A DNA stretch of 64,000 nucleotides from NCBI GenBank assembly GCA_965220715.1, contig OZ244843.1, positions 3,906,001-3,970,000 on the forward strand. Reading direction: 5' to 3'. Both the position numbers and the translations under genes were made by a program. The stretch is from Bin5 sp965220715. GTDB taxonomy: Bacteria; Chloroflexota; Anaerolineae; Caldilineales; Caldilineaceae. Within the stretch, counting starts at the first letter, position 1, and every line of letters begins with the position of its first letter. Below, piece after piece: positions 44,335 through 53,693 of the stretch. Below the pieces are notes generated by a model that was not told the origin of the DNA, searched no databases, and saw only the letters and a list, made by a program, of their open reading frames with translations.

Positions 44335-44554
44335 GATGCATTGTGCCCCCGCCATTCTACCGGTGATACGCCAAAAGTGCGAACCTGGATTCCAGAAAGG
44401 AACGACTCCGGTTGCTAGTTCCGGTTTCCAACCCGATGTCTGCAACTGCCGGCGCGGCAAGGTAGGGGCAATATGGCGAGGTATGCTGACCGGAAGGTGG
44501 ATCTGACATTTATTCGCGAGATTTAATTCTGTTGTACTATATACTTCATTTGCG

Positions 44555-44571
44555 CTGATCCTGATGATCAG
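44555..44571. promoter_or_regulatory. Palindrome near the PolX transcription start, possible operator
   Basis: CTGATC (44555-44560), five bases, GATCAG (44566-44571): a perfect six-base inverted repeat ten bases after a TATACT box. No regulator gene is nearby, so a role is inference. Confidence 0.3.
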
Positions 44572-44630
44572 TGTAACCTAAATGTGGAAGCGAAACCGGA
44601 TTCCCAGCAGTCTTATTGAGGGTTGCAATA

Positions 44631-46466
44631 GTGGTCGAGAGTACGAAACGACCCCATATGGGTAACGAGCAGGTAGCCGAACTATTTCGGTCGACAAGCG
44701 ACCTGCTGCAAATCTTGGGAGAGAGCCGTTTTGTTGTGCTGGCGTATCAGAATGCAGCCCGGACAATTGAGGGCCTGGAAGAGGATATAAATGCGGTTGC
44801 CTCTGCCGGTGCGCTGCAGGATCTTCCCAAGGTCGGCAAAGCCATTGCCGAAAAGATTGACACTCTTCTCGAAACGGGCTCGTTGCCATATTACGACGAA
44901 ATCGCCGCGCAGGTGCCTGAAGGCGTAGTGGCAATGATGCAGGTACCGGACGTTGGCCCCAAGACCGTCCAGCGTCTGTGGCGAGAGTTGGATTTAACCA
45001 GTGTAGAGGCATTGGAGAAGGCTGCTCAGGAAGGCAGACTGCGGGGTCTGAAGGGATTCGGAGCCAAGACAGAAGAGCGAATCCTTAAGAGTATCGAGCT
45101 GCTGAGTCGTAGTTCTGATGACCGCACTCCCATTGGCAGGTCCCGCCCACTTGCACTGAAGCTGGTGCAGGGGTTGAGGGAATTTTCGGCAGCAGGTAGG
45201 TTCGAGCGCGTTGCTATAGTCGGCAGCCTGCGTCGATGGCGAGAAACCACTGGCGAAATCAGACTTCTGGCCGTGAGTAGTTCGCCGGAGCAGGCTTTGG
45301 ATCAGTTCCGGAGTTTGCCACAGGTGGCGGAAACCGTCGAAAACGGGGCAGGGGCGGCGACCGTCTCGCTTGTCGACGGACTACAGGCAACGCTGCGGCT
45401 GGTTGATGGGGATCATTGGGGCGCGGCTCTTTGCCATGCTACGGGCAATCAGGCTCACATTGCCGCCCTCAGTGAGCATGCGCTGGAACGGGGTTGGCGT
45501 CTTGACGAAAGCGGGCTGACCGCTTTGCCTGGGTCGCAAAAGATGGGAAACGGACCGCCCGAGGAGCCCGGCCTTAACGGCGAGAAACGCTACTTTGACA
45601 GCGAAGAGTCACTGTACGAGTTTATCGGCCTGCAGTGGGCGCCACCGGAACTGCGAGAAGACGCCGGCGTGGTTGACGCCGCGCAGCGCCACGAGATTCC
45701 GAGGCTGATTTCTGCGGGGGAGATATTTGGTGAACTACACGGCCATACGACCTGGAGTGACGGAAAATCCACCGTCGCCGAAATGGCCGAAGCGGCCCGA
45801 AGCAAGGGTTATAGTTTCTGGGCTGTCACCGACCATAGTGTTGGCTTGGGCGTAACCCGAGGAGTGGACGCCGAGGCGCTCCTCAACCAGCGTCGAGAGA
45901 TCGATGCTACGAATGAGCATTACGCAGCCAAGGGCATCGACTTCCGGCTGATTCAAGGCACCGAGGTTGAAGTGTTGGGCGACGGTGAGTTGGGTTTGCC
46001 AGACGATGTGTTAGCCTCTCTGGATGTTGTGGTGGCCAGTATACATAGCGGTTTACGCCAGGACCGTCAGCGCATTACGGAACGCTGTCTGAAGGCGATT
46101 CACAACCCCCATGTGGACATTCTGGGCCACCCCACCGGCAGGCTTTTGGGCCGGCGGGCGCCTTCGGATATCGACTTGGAGCAAGTCATGCGGGCCTGTG
46201 CCAATACTGGGACGGCAATCGAGATAAATGCCAATCCGGAGCGCCTTGATTTGTCCGCTGAACATGCCCGCCAAGCAGTCGACCTGGGCTGCACTACTGT
46301 TATCAATAGCGACGCGCACAGTGTAAGCCAACTGGATCTGATTGGGTATGGCATTCATACGGCCCGTCGGGCCTGGATAGGTTCCAAAGATGTTCTCAAT
46401 GCTAAACCACTGGATGACCTACTTGCACTGTTAAGGCGAAATAGATCCGGGAGGTGCGTAAAGTGA
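44631..46466 (+). CDS. PolX-family protein: degenerate polymerase domain plus PHP phosphoesterase
   Basis: 611 residues from a GTG at 44631 (GAGGG eight bases upstream; ATG 44658 is an alternative). Domain order is that of bacterial PolX: helix-hairpin-helix 8-kDa domain (about 15-165), polymerase palm (about 170-330), PHP domain (about 360-600). In the palm, GSLRR (198-202) is kept but the metal Asp pair of DID is E209/R211, and the third Asp of VDLR is T254, so polymerase activity is probably lost. The PHP metal ligands are intact: H370 and H372 (ELHGHTTWSD, D377), TDHS, EINANP and NSDAHS, so 3'-5' exonuclease or AP-site processing may remain. The stop overlaps the next gene (TGATG). Confidence 0.85.
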   Translation: MVESTKRPHMGNEQVAELFRSTSDLLQILGESRFVVLAYQNAARTIEGLEEDINAVASAGALQDLPKVGKAIAEKIDTLLETGSLPYYDEIAAQVPEGVVAMMQVPDVGPKTVQRLWRELDLTSVEALEKAAQEGRLRGLKGFGAKTEERILKSIELLSRSSDDRTPIGRSRPLALKLVQGLREFSAAGRFERVAIVGSLRRWRETTGEIRLLAVSSSPEQALDQFRSLPQVAETVENGAGAATVSLVDGLQATLRLVDGDHWGAALCHATGNQAHIAALSEHALERGWRLDESGLTALPGSQKMGNGPPEEPGLNGEKRYFDSEESLYEFIGLQWAPPELREDAGVVDAAQRHEIPRLISAGEIFGELHGHTTWSDGKSTVAEMAEAARSKGYSFWAVTDHSVGLGVTRGVDAEALLNQRREIDATNEHYAAKGIDFRLIQGTEVEVLGDGELGLPDDVLASLDVVVASIHSGLRQDRQRITERCLKAIHNPHVDILGHPTGRLLGRRAPSDIDLEQVMRACANTGTAIEINANPERLDLSAEHARQAVDLGCTTVINSDAHSVSQLDLIGYGIHTARRAWIGSKDVLNAKPLDDLLALLRRNRSGRCVK

Positions 46467-47494
46467 TGGATGACACCCGGCGTCCAGACAGCGAACCAGA
46501 GTTTGAAGAGCCGATCTTTTCATCGGATGAAGAGTTGTCAGGCGAGAAAGAACCGGAACCACGCGCGGACTTTGCGTCAGATTCGCCAATATCGCCGGAA
46601 CCGGAATACTCATCGGGAGCCGGGCCGTTTCCACCGACGGGTTTGGAACCAGATCCAGGTGTGGATGAGCCCTTCTTTCCTGCAGATGGCGAAACTGTGG
46701 ATTCGCCCGAGACTGGCGTCCAACAGGTGGTCGGGGAAGCCCCATTCGAGCCATCTGAATCTGACTACAGTTTTGGCGAAGCGGTCGAGGCCGAGGCGGG
46801 TCCGGAAGAGCCGGCTCTGGAAGATTATTTTGAACAGGATCTTTCCCCGCAGTCAACTCCAACTACAGGGACCGGCTGGGTAAACATCGCGCCTGATTCG
46901 GAGGTGACCGACGAACCCCTTGAGGAAAGGGAGTACAGTTACTTTGAAGAGACGCCCGCTGCCGAGGTAGCTGCCCAGCCACCGCCCGGCCGCAAACTGG
47001 GTCGTACCGGCCCGGTTTGGTTCATAGGCAGCTTCGTATTGGTGATCATCGCCGGGCTGGTATGGCTGGGGATATCTCGATTGACTGGATCGTCAGACGT
47101 TACTTCGGAGACAGTGAGTGAACCGACGGTGCAACAAGTAGTATCATCTGAAACGCCGACACCAGAACTGCCGACGGCCACCCCCGGTCCCACGGCGACA
47201 CCCGCCCCTGTCGAATTGCCCATCCATGCGAATGTCGTAGTCGGCGACACTGGAGGCGAGGGTGTAAAGCTTCGAGCAAGTCCGGGACTCTTCGGTGAGC
47301 TTATCAAGATCATTGAAGAAGGAACGACAATGGTGGTACTGGACGCGGAGCCAGATTCCGAACATCCAGATTATCCAGTTGATGTGGATGGCTATTTCTG
47401 GTACCGGATGCGGGTGCCGGGCGAGGTCGATAAGAAAGGAAATCCCTTGCTGGGGTGGAGCGCTTCCGACTTTTTCGTAGTGGAGACCCCATGA
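46466..47494 (+). CDS. Single-pass membrane protein with acidic N-terminus and SH3-like C-terminal domain
   Basis: 342 residues from the ATG at 46466, coupled to the PolX stop by TGATG. Residues 1-175 are very acidic and Pro-rich, without clear structure; one membrane helix follows (WFIGSFVLVIIAGLVWLGI, about 187-205); a Thr/Pro linker (TPTPELPTATPGPTATPAP) leads to an extracellular SH3b-like domain (GVKLRASPG..WYRMRVPG) of about 85 residues. Such domains often bind cell-wall peptides. Topology (long acidic tail inside, SH3 outside) is inferred from the single helix and the basic GRKLGR before it. Function unknown. Confidence 0.7.
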   Translation: MDDTRRPDSEPEFEEPIFSSDEELSGEKEPEPRADFASDSPISPEPEYSSGAGPFPPTGLEPDPGVDEPFFPADGETVDSPETGVQQVVGEAPFEPSESDYSFGEAVEAEAGPEEPALEDYFEQDLSPQSTPTTGTGWVNIAPDSEVTDEPLEEREYSYFEETPAAEVAAQPPPGRKLGRTGPVWFIGSFVLVIIAGLVWLGISRLTGSSDVTSETVSEPTVQQVVSSETPTPELPTATPGPTATPAPVELPIHANVVVGDTGGEGVKLRASPGLFGELIKIIEEGTTMVVLDAEPDSEHPDYPVDVDGYFWYRMRVPGEVDKKGNPLLGWSASDFFVVETP

Positions 47495-47643
47495 CTGTCG
47501 GTTTACGAAACAGTTTCATGGCGCCTCAGGGTGATATGGGCGAACTGAACTCTGCCGTCGGACACGCACCTACCAGAGTCTGCCAGATTGGCCACGACCA
47601 GACTTTGTACCCAAGAGCCATCTGACTGCCACACGTCGACAAC

Positions 47644-49704
47644 ATGGACCAACCAGGAAAGCAGGTCGAATACCTGCGGCAAGACATATCGCAGCATCAG
47701 TACCGCTATTACGTCCTCGACGATCCGGAGATCAGCGACGCCGAATTTGACTCATTGTTTCGCGAACTTCAATCTCTGGAAGAGCAATACCCAGAACTGA
47801 AAGACGCCAATAGTCCAACCGTGCGCGTGGGCGGCGGGGTTGCCGAGCGATTTGAGAAGGTGCAGCATCAAATTCCTGTTCTGAGCTTGGCAAACGCCTC
47901 CGGTGAGGAGGATCTTCACAGATGGCGGGAGCGTTTGCTACGTTTACTTCCCGAGGAGGAACATGCCCACCTCGGCTACGTTGTCGAGCCAAAGTTTGAT
48001 GGCCTGACAGTCGTCCTTCAATTCGAAGATGGCCGGTTCAGCCTGGGCGCAACGCGAGGCGACGGCGAAGTTGGCGAAAATATCACCCCTAATCTGCGAA
48101 CAGTTCACCAGCTTCCACTCAAGATTCCAGTGGCGAATGACGGCGATGGCGGTAAGCAGCCTCCGCCGCGGCGCTTAATTGTACGCGGCGAAATCTATGT
48201 TGAAGAGCGTGACTTTCAGGCATTCAATCAGGCGCAAGTCGAGCAGGGCGAACGCATTTATGCCAATCCCCGTAATTTTGCGGCCGGCTCATTGCGCTTG
48301 CTAGACAGCGGCATCAGCGCTGAGCGCCCGCTGAAGCTGTGGACATATCAGGTATTCCTGGAGGAAGGGGTCGAGGATCCTGCGAACTCGCACTGGGACG
48401 CGTTGGAACGGCTGCGGGCATTGGGCTTTCCGGTCTGTGAGGAGTCGCGACGCTTTGGCGACGACGAGTGGGAAGAGCTTATCCGGTATGTCGGCAGCTG
48501 GCATGAACTGCGGGCGCGACTACCCTACGAGTTGGACGGGATGGTCGTAAAGGTGAATCTGCTTTCTCAGCAGAGGCAACTGGGCTTCACTGGCAAAGAC
48601 CCTCGCTGGGCGGTGGCCTTCAAGACCGGCGGCGAAGAGGCGACGACGAGACTGTTGGACATTGGCGTGAAAGTAGGGCGTACTGGCGCGATCACGCCGA
48701 ATGCGACCCTGGCTCCGGTGCCGATAGGAGGGGTGACAGTTCAGGCCGCCACGCTCCACAACGCAGACTATATTGAGGAGTTGGACATTCGCATCGGCGA
48801 CATCGTCCTGGTCAAGCGGGCCGGGGATGTCATTCCCAAGGTATTGCGCCCGCTGAAGGAACTGCGCGAGGGCAGCGAACAGCCCTGGAAGATGCCGAGC
48901 AAGTGCCCTTCCTGCCGCGAGGTTCTCGTGCGCCCGCCCGATGAAGTAGCCACCTACTGTGTCAACAACGCCTGCCCGGACCAACTGGTGCGGAAGGTTG
49001 AGCACTTTGTTTCCAGAGGGGCACTGGATATCGTCGGCATGGGTACAAAGCAGGCTGAGTTGTTCGTTGACGAAGGTTATATTCAGACACTGGCCGACAT
49101 CTACCGTCTACCCTGGGAGCGGATCGAAGATATTGAAGGTTACGGCGAAAAACGGATCGAGAATCTGCGCCGGGCGGTAGAGGACAGCAAATCTCGCGGC
49201 CCAACGCGTTTGTTGACCGCGCTGGGGATTCGATTTGTCGGCTCCGTGGTGGCAGAGTTGGTAATGGACCACTTTGACTCGCTTTACAGTCTGATGAAAA
49301 CGGACCTGGAGACACTAAGCGGGATAGAAGGGGTGGGCCCGAAGATTGCTGAGGCGATTGTCTCCTACTTTGCGTTGCAGCCAAATCGGACGCTGGTGGA
49401 GTCGCTTGCTGAACTGGGTGTCGACCTGACGATGCCGCACCGGGACCGAGAGGAAGAGGTGGAATCGTTGCCTTTTTCGGGAAAGATATTTGTGATTACC
49501 GGCACACTCCCTACTCTGAGCCGGGAAAAAGCAAAGGAGCATATTGAGGCAGGGGGTGGAAAGGTCACAGGGAGCGTTAGCGCCAAGACCGATTTTTTGC
49601 TGGCCGGGGAAAGAGCAGGAAGCAAGTTGAACAAGGCCCAGCAGTTGGGTGTGCAGGTCCTGTCGGAGCAGGAGTTATTGCAGAGCGATGCTTTGACAGA
49701 GTGA
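47644..49704 (+). CDS. ligA: NAD-dependent DNA ligase
   Basis: 686 residues, full length for LigA. It seals nicks in DNA during replication and repair using NAD. The Ia domain (YRYYVLDDPEISDAEFD) is followed by the adenylation motif EPKFDGL with catalytic Lys117, GDGEVGENITPN and the GEIY motif; then the OB fold, a four-Cys zinc finger (CPSCREV..YCVNNACP), helix-hairpin-helix repeats (VPKIAEAI-type, GVGPKIAEAI) and a C-terminal BRCT domain (FVITGTLPTLSREKAKEHIEAGGGKVTGSV). The ATG at 47644 lies 149 bases after the SH3 protein. All active-site motifs look intact. Confidence 0.96.
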   Translation: MDQPGKQVEYLRQDISQHQYRYYVLDDPEISDAEFDSLFRELQSLEEQYPELKDANSPTVRVGGGVAERFEKVQHQIPVLSLANASGEEDLHRWRERLLRLLPEEEHAHLGYVVEPKFDGLTVVLQFEDGRFSLGATRGDGEVGENITPNLRTVHQLPLKIPVANDGDGGKQPPPRRLIVRGEIYVEERDFQAFNQAQVEQGERIYANPRNFAAGSLRLLDSGISAERPLKLWTYQVFLEEGVEDPANSHWDALERLRALGFPVCEESRRFGDDEWEELIRYVGSWHELRARLPYELDGMVVKVNLLSQQRQLGFTGKDPRWAVAFKTGGEEATTRLLDIGVKVGRTGAITPNATLAPVPIGGVTVQAATLHNADYIEELDIRIGDIVLVKRAGDVIPKVLRPLKELREGSEQPWKMPSKCPSCREVLVRPPDEVATYCVNNACPDQLVRKVEHFVSRGALDIVGMGTKQAELFVDEGYIQTLADIYRLPWERIEDIEGYGEKRIENLRRAVEDSKSRGPTRLLTALGIRFVGSVVAELVMDHFDSLYSLMKTDLETLSGIEGVGPKIAEAIVSYFALQPNRTLVESLAELGVDLTMPHRDREEEVESLPFSGKIFVITGTLPTLSREKAKEHIEAGGGKVTGSVSAKTDFLLAGERAGSKLNKAQQLGVQVLSEQELLQSDALTE

Positions 49705-49900
49705 TACTTTGGCAGATTGATTGCGGCGGGCGTCCAAGTTGCCGTGCCACTAAGCGCGCGCGTCGAAACGGAATAGCCTTATTGCGCATGATTAGATAGA
49801 ATTCAGAAGGTCGGCAATCGACAAACAGACAGTTGGCCTGGTTCTGCCGCCCACTGGCAGCGGAGAACATTCTTTACAACCGTCCGATGCGGTATCACGC

Positions 49901-50608
49901 ATGCTGGACGAGGGCGCCGCATTCCTGGCGAAGGGTGAGTCTGTCTGCGCGGTGCGAAGATTAGGGGAAGCTGCCTCATCGGCAGCTGCAGGAGATGACT
50001 ACGCCGGCTATGGACGGGCAATGGCACAACTGGCTGCGCTGGAAGAGTCCAGCGGTGATGTCGGCAATGCTCTCGTGCACAATCAGTTGGCTCAAGAGAC
50101 ATTTCTTGCAATCGGGGACGGCGCCGGGCTCGTGCAAACTTTCCGCGTAGACGCCTTTCTGCATTTGCGAGGAAGTGAGTACACGACTGCAGCCCATAGT
50201 TTTGCAAAGGCACTGGGACTGGCTCTACAACTGGACGGCAGACTGGTGCTGACGACACTCGATCAGGTCGTTCCCGCGGCCAAGTACCTGATTGAATCTG
50301 ATAAGATTTGGGCCTTGCTCCCACTCGGCGTTGCACTGGCCCAGGCGGTAGAGAGCGCCGAAGCAGAGCTACTGCCAGAGCTGGGTGACTTCGCCGAACT
50401 AGCAGAGACGGTCGCGGGTGTATTGACCCCACTCGGAATTATGGCCGACGAACCGAGATTGACTGCCACGAAGCGGCGCCAGTTGGCCGCGCGGTCCACA
50501 CACCAGGCTTGGCTCGTGGACGCCCTGACACAACGGCGCTGGGGTTTGGCTGCACTGGTCAAGGAAACACTACAGACAAGAATGCACTTTCATGAGGAAT
50601 TGGATTGA
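49901..50608 (+). CDS. Helical, TPR-like protein of unknown function
   Basis: 235 residues, Ala/Leu-rich and helical throughout, without signal peptide or membrane helix. Two or three helix-turn-helix pairs in the first 130 residues (YGRAMAQLAALEESSGDVGNALVHNQLAQETFLAIGD, YTTAAHSFAKALGLALQL) look like TPR units. Its stop overlaps the TTG start of the CpXC gene, so the two proteins are made together and may interact. The exact start is uncertain as no good ribosome binding site precedes the ATG. I do not recognise the family beyond the repeat pattern. Confidence 0.6.
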   Translation: MLDEGAAFLAKGESVCAVRRLGEAASSAAAGDDYAGYGRAMAQLAALEESSGDVGNALVHNQLAQETFLAIGDGAGLVQTFRVDAFLHLRGSEYTTAAHSFAKALGLALQLDGRLVLTTLDQVVPAAKYLIESDKIWALLPLGVALAQAVESAEAELLPELGDFAELAETVAGVLTPLGIMADEPRLTATKRRQLAARSTHQAWLVDALTQRRWGLAALVKETLQTRMHFHEELD

Positions 50609-52197
50609 CTACCATGAGTGAAATCTGGACTCCAGGCAGCCCGACTCCATCTGAATCCTCCGGAGGAATCGAACTCCCCAAGGGATTTTCCACTTCCAGG
50701 CGGGGAGACGAGAATCAGCCGGAAACGGACGCTGAAGCGTCCTCTCCAACCGAGCAACCCTCAACATCGGAAGACGAAGCGACGGCTCCCCAGCCGCAGG
50801 GCGCCGCGGCCGGCGACCCCCGTCAACAGCCCGAACTGAACCTGCTTTTCCCCCCCACGGGTGCCCAAGTTACGTGCCCCAGCTGCCGTGCGACCTATAC
50901 TGTGGCTGTGTTTTCAATAGTTGACCTGGGCGCAAATCCCGAGCTGAAGGGGATGCTATTAGGCGGGCAAATCAATACTGCGGTCTGCAATTCCTGCGGC
51001 GCAGGAGGTCCACTGAGCGTGCCGCTCATGGTCCACGATCCGGAGCACGACTTTCTTGGCGTTGTCGTCCCTGGCCAGGCCAGGCTAGACGACATGCAAA
51101 CGCAGAAAGTCATTGGCGAGATGAGCCAGACACTGATGGCACGGCTCCCGTCCGACCAGCGCCGCGGGTATATGTTACAGGCGCAGCAGTACTTCGAGTG
51201 GGACTCATTGACAGAAAAGCTGTGGGGCTTTGAAGGGGTCACGCCGGAGATGTTGCGCCGCCGCCGGGAGCAGTCGGAGCTACTCAGCAGCCTCGTGCGC
51301 CTGGGAACCGATGAAGGCGCCATGCAGCTGGTTGTGGACCGACAAAAGGAACTGGTCGATTCGAGCTTTTTTGTACTCTTAGGCCAGGTAATAAATGCCG
51401 TGTCTGGTGAAGGTCAGCCGGAACAGCACGAAGCCTTGGTAAATCTGCGCAGCATGCTGCTTGAAACCACCGAAGCCGGCCAGGAGCTCAAGGCTTTGGA
51501 AGAAAGGGTACAGGAGGCACTTTCTCGAATTGGGACGCAAACAACGAGAGAGGAGTTGCTTGCCCAGTTGGTTGACTACTGGCTGGAAGGCGAGAATGGC
51601 GAGGCCATTGCCACTGCTGTCTTGAATGCGGCGGCCGGCTACACTGATTACCAGTTCCTTCTCGGCCTCGCCGACCGTTTAGAGCTCTCCACTGACCCGG
51701 AGGAGCGCGCGGCACTGATCGCCATTCGGGAGCGCATTGTCGAGATAGGAGAGCAGCGCAATCAGAGCCAGCAAATGGCAGCGCAGCAGGTGCAGGCTGT
51801 TCTACAGGAAGTGTTGCAAGCACCCGATACCGATGCGGCCCTTCAGGAAAATATCGAACAGATCGATGAGATGTTTCTCGCGGTGCTGGCTTCGAATATC
51901 AAGCAGGCCGAACAGAGTAATGCGACTTTCGCAGTGCAGCGGCTGCGCACGATCTATGAGAAGGCGATCGCAATCCTGGAAGAGCGCATGCCGCCGGAAA
52001 TGAAGCTACTCAATCGCCTCTTGTCTGCCCCCGATGAAGGTGCAATGCGCCGCCTGCTACAGGACAACCGTTCGGAACTTTCGCAGGAGTTTGTGTCGGC
52101 ATTGAAGACACTGGAAGAGCGCTTCAGCGGCGAAGGCAATAGTGCACTGGCGAGCCGTGTCAGGAGCATCCGCGGCCAGGCAGCCCTGTTGTTATAG
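50605..52197 (+). CDS. CpXC domain-containing protein
   Basis: 530 residues from a TTG at 50605 with GAGGA six bases upstream and a four-base overlap with the preceding gene; ATG 50614 is the alternative. After a disordered acidic/Pro-rich start (1-75), residues about 85-210 are a CpXC zinc-type domain: VTCPSCRATYTVAVFS and a second pair CNSCGAGGP. The remaining 300 residues are Gln/Glu-rich and helical, perhaps coiled-coil (for example EQRNQSQQMAAQQVQAVLQEVL). CpXC proteins are widespread in Chloroflexi and some other phyla, with unknown role. Soluble, cytoplasmic. Confidence 0.75.
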   Translation: MTTMSEIWTPGSPTPSESSGGIELPKGFSTSRRGDENQPETDAEASSPTEQPSTSEDEATAPQPQGAAAGDPRQQPELNLLFPPTGAQVTCPSCRATYTVAVFSIVDLGANPELKGMLLGGQINTAVCNSCGAGGPLSVPLMVHDPEHDFLGVVVPGQARLDDMQTQKVIGEMSQTLMARLPSDQRRGYMLQAQQYFEWDSLTEKLWGFEGVTPEMLRRRREQSELLSSLVRLGTDEGAMQLVVDRQKELVDSSFFVLLGQVINAVSGEGQPEQHEALVNLRSMLLETTEAGQELKALEERVQEALSRIGTQTTREELLAQLVDYWLEGENGEAIATAVLNAAAGYTDYQFLLGLADRLELSTDPEERAALIAIRERIVEIGEQRNQSQQMAAQQVQAVLQEVLQAPDTDAALQENIEQIDEMFLAVLASNIKQAEQSNATFAVQRLRTIYEKAIAILEERMPPEMKLLNRLLSAPDEGAMRRLLQDNRSELSQEFVSALKTLEERFSGEGNSALASRVRSIRGQAALLL

Positions 52198-52276
52198 CAA
52201 CGAGTATGGGGTGAAGATCAGAGGAAGGCAATTTGGCACTGTCGAAGCAGGGCGAAGTCAAGAACAGAAAGCTATC

Positions 52277-53530
52277 ATGAAAGAATCACGAGACGTTTCT
52301 GCCGAGCTTGTCACTTCCGGCACTGAGATACTCCTTGGTGATATTGTCGATACGAACGCCGCCTGGATTGCTCAGCAGCTGAGGGAGATTGGAGTCAATA
52401 TTTACTATAAGACCACGGTAGGAGACAACGAACCGCGTTTGCGGGGCGTGCTGGAGATGGCCTTGGCCCGCAGCGACGTGGTTCTAGTGACCGGCGGCCT
52501 GGGACCGACCGCGGACGATATCACGCGCGACTCAATAGCAAATGCCACGGGCTGTCCTCTGGAAACACATCCAGACATTGAAGATAAACTAAGGGAGCGA
52601 TTCGCCCGCTGGGGCTACCAGCGGATGAGCGAAAACAATCTTCGCCAAGCTCAGATTCCGGAAGCGGCGACGGTACTTGAAAACCCGGTGGGCACTGCTC
52701 CCGGATTCATCACCTATGATCGCCGGCACGGGCGAGACGCGAAGATCATCGCAATGCCGGGCGTTCCCCGGGAAATGAAGCGGATGATGACCGATCTGGT
52801 GCTGCCATTCTTGCAGGACCTGACGGGAGGAGTCGGCGCCATTCGGCGACGTATTTTGCGGACTGTTGGCATTGGAGAAAGCAGTCTGGATGCCGAACTA
52901 GGCGACCTGATGGACAGTACCAATCCGACAATGGGCCTGGCCGCGCATTTGGGGCAGGCCGATGTTCGAATCGCGGCCAGGGCTGCCAGCACCGAGGAGG
53001 CCGAAGAGCTTCTCGACAAGATGGAAGAGAGGGTGCGAGGAGTCATCGGCAGTTACATCTATAGCACAACGCCGGAAGAAGAGGTCGAGACGGTCCTTGC
53101 GCGGCTACTGCACGAGGCTGATGCAAGCTTGGCTCTGCTGGAAACGGTCACAGGCGGGGCGATTGCCGACCGGATGAAAAAGGGCGTCGACCCGGCAAAT
53201 TCCGTGCGTATCCTGGAAGCTGACGGGCAGTCAACTGCCTTGCGGGAACTGCTTGATCAACCCCCTGCGAGCGACGTCGCCCACCAGTTGGCAGTGCAAA
53301 TTCGGAAAGAATGTAAAGTATCCCACGGGCTGGCATTGATCACGAGCGGCAAGCCGGACGAGACTTTTCATTCCAGCCAGGGAGGCGAGACATGGATAGG
53401 CTGCGCTGGGCCTGACCGCACTGAAGTGGCGCGTTTCCCCTTCGGCGGAGCGGACCGTCTTACAAATGCCTGGGTAGGCAACCGCGCGATGGACCTGCTA
53501 CGTCGAATCCTGCTTGACCTTGAAGTCTAG
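52277..53530 (+). CDS. CinA-like protein with degenerate amidase domain
   Basis: 417 residues from the ATG at 52277; the open frame behind it overlaps the CpXC gene and is not coding. The N-terminal part (1-170) is the MoCF/COG1058 domain with VTSGTEILLGDIVDTNAAWIA and VLVTGGLGPTADDITRD, an ADP-ribose/NMN-linked pyrophosphatase in characterised CinA proteins. The C-terminal part (about 260-410) corresponds to the nicotinamide-nucleotide amidase PncC, but the AESCTGG active-site motif reads LETVTGG (Thr290 for the Ser nucleophile) and the usual conserved Lys segment is not recognisable. Amidase activity is therefore doubtful. Confidence 0.86.
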   Translation: MKESRDVSAELVTSGTEILLGDIVDTNAAWIAQQLREIGVNIYYKTTVGDNEPRLRGVLEMALARSDVVLVTGGLGPTADDITRDSIANATGCPLETHPDIEDKLRERFARWGYQRMSENNLRQAQIPEAATVLENPVGTAPGFITYDRRHGRDAKIIAMPGVPREMKRMMTDLVLPFLQDLTGGVGAIRRRILRTVGIGESSLDAELGDLMDSTNPTMGLAAHLGQADVRIAARAASTEEAEELLDKMEERVRGVIGSYIYSTTPEEEVETVLARLLHEADASLALLETVTGGAIADRMKKGVDPANSVRILEADGQSTALRELLDQPPASDVAHQLAVQIRKECKVSHGLALITSGKPDETFHSSQGGETWIGCAGPDRTEVARFPFGGADRLTNAWVGNRAMDLLRRILLDLEV

Positions 53531-53693
53531 ATAATTGGCTGTTCCTCTGAAGAAGAAAGAGAAAGGAGGGTAAAGAACCCGACTCGCTTCTCAATCCTCA
53601 CTTCTCGAAGTTTTCTTGTCCCATACAATTTGCCACCAGGGTTGGGGCTAGGCGCTAGCGGTCCGTCCAGTTCCACTGACGAACATTCCGGCT

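Larger units (their letters stand above)
44231..44630. other. Intergenic region between divergent genes (400 bp)
   Basis: It contains a 16-base imperfect tandem repeat (44287-44334), a TATACT -10-like box (44540-44545) and a palindrome CTGATC-CTGAT-GATCAG (44555-44571) where a transcript of the PolX gene could start. No gene is supported. Confidence 0.5.

Noticed and set aside
52142..52276. 45-codon extension of the CinA-like gene
   Set aside because: It overlaps the CpXC gene; the COG1058 domain starts right after the ATG at 52277.
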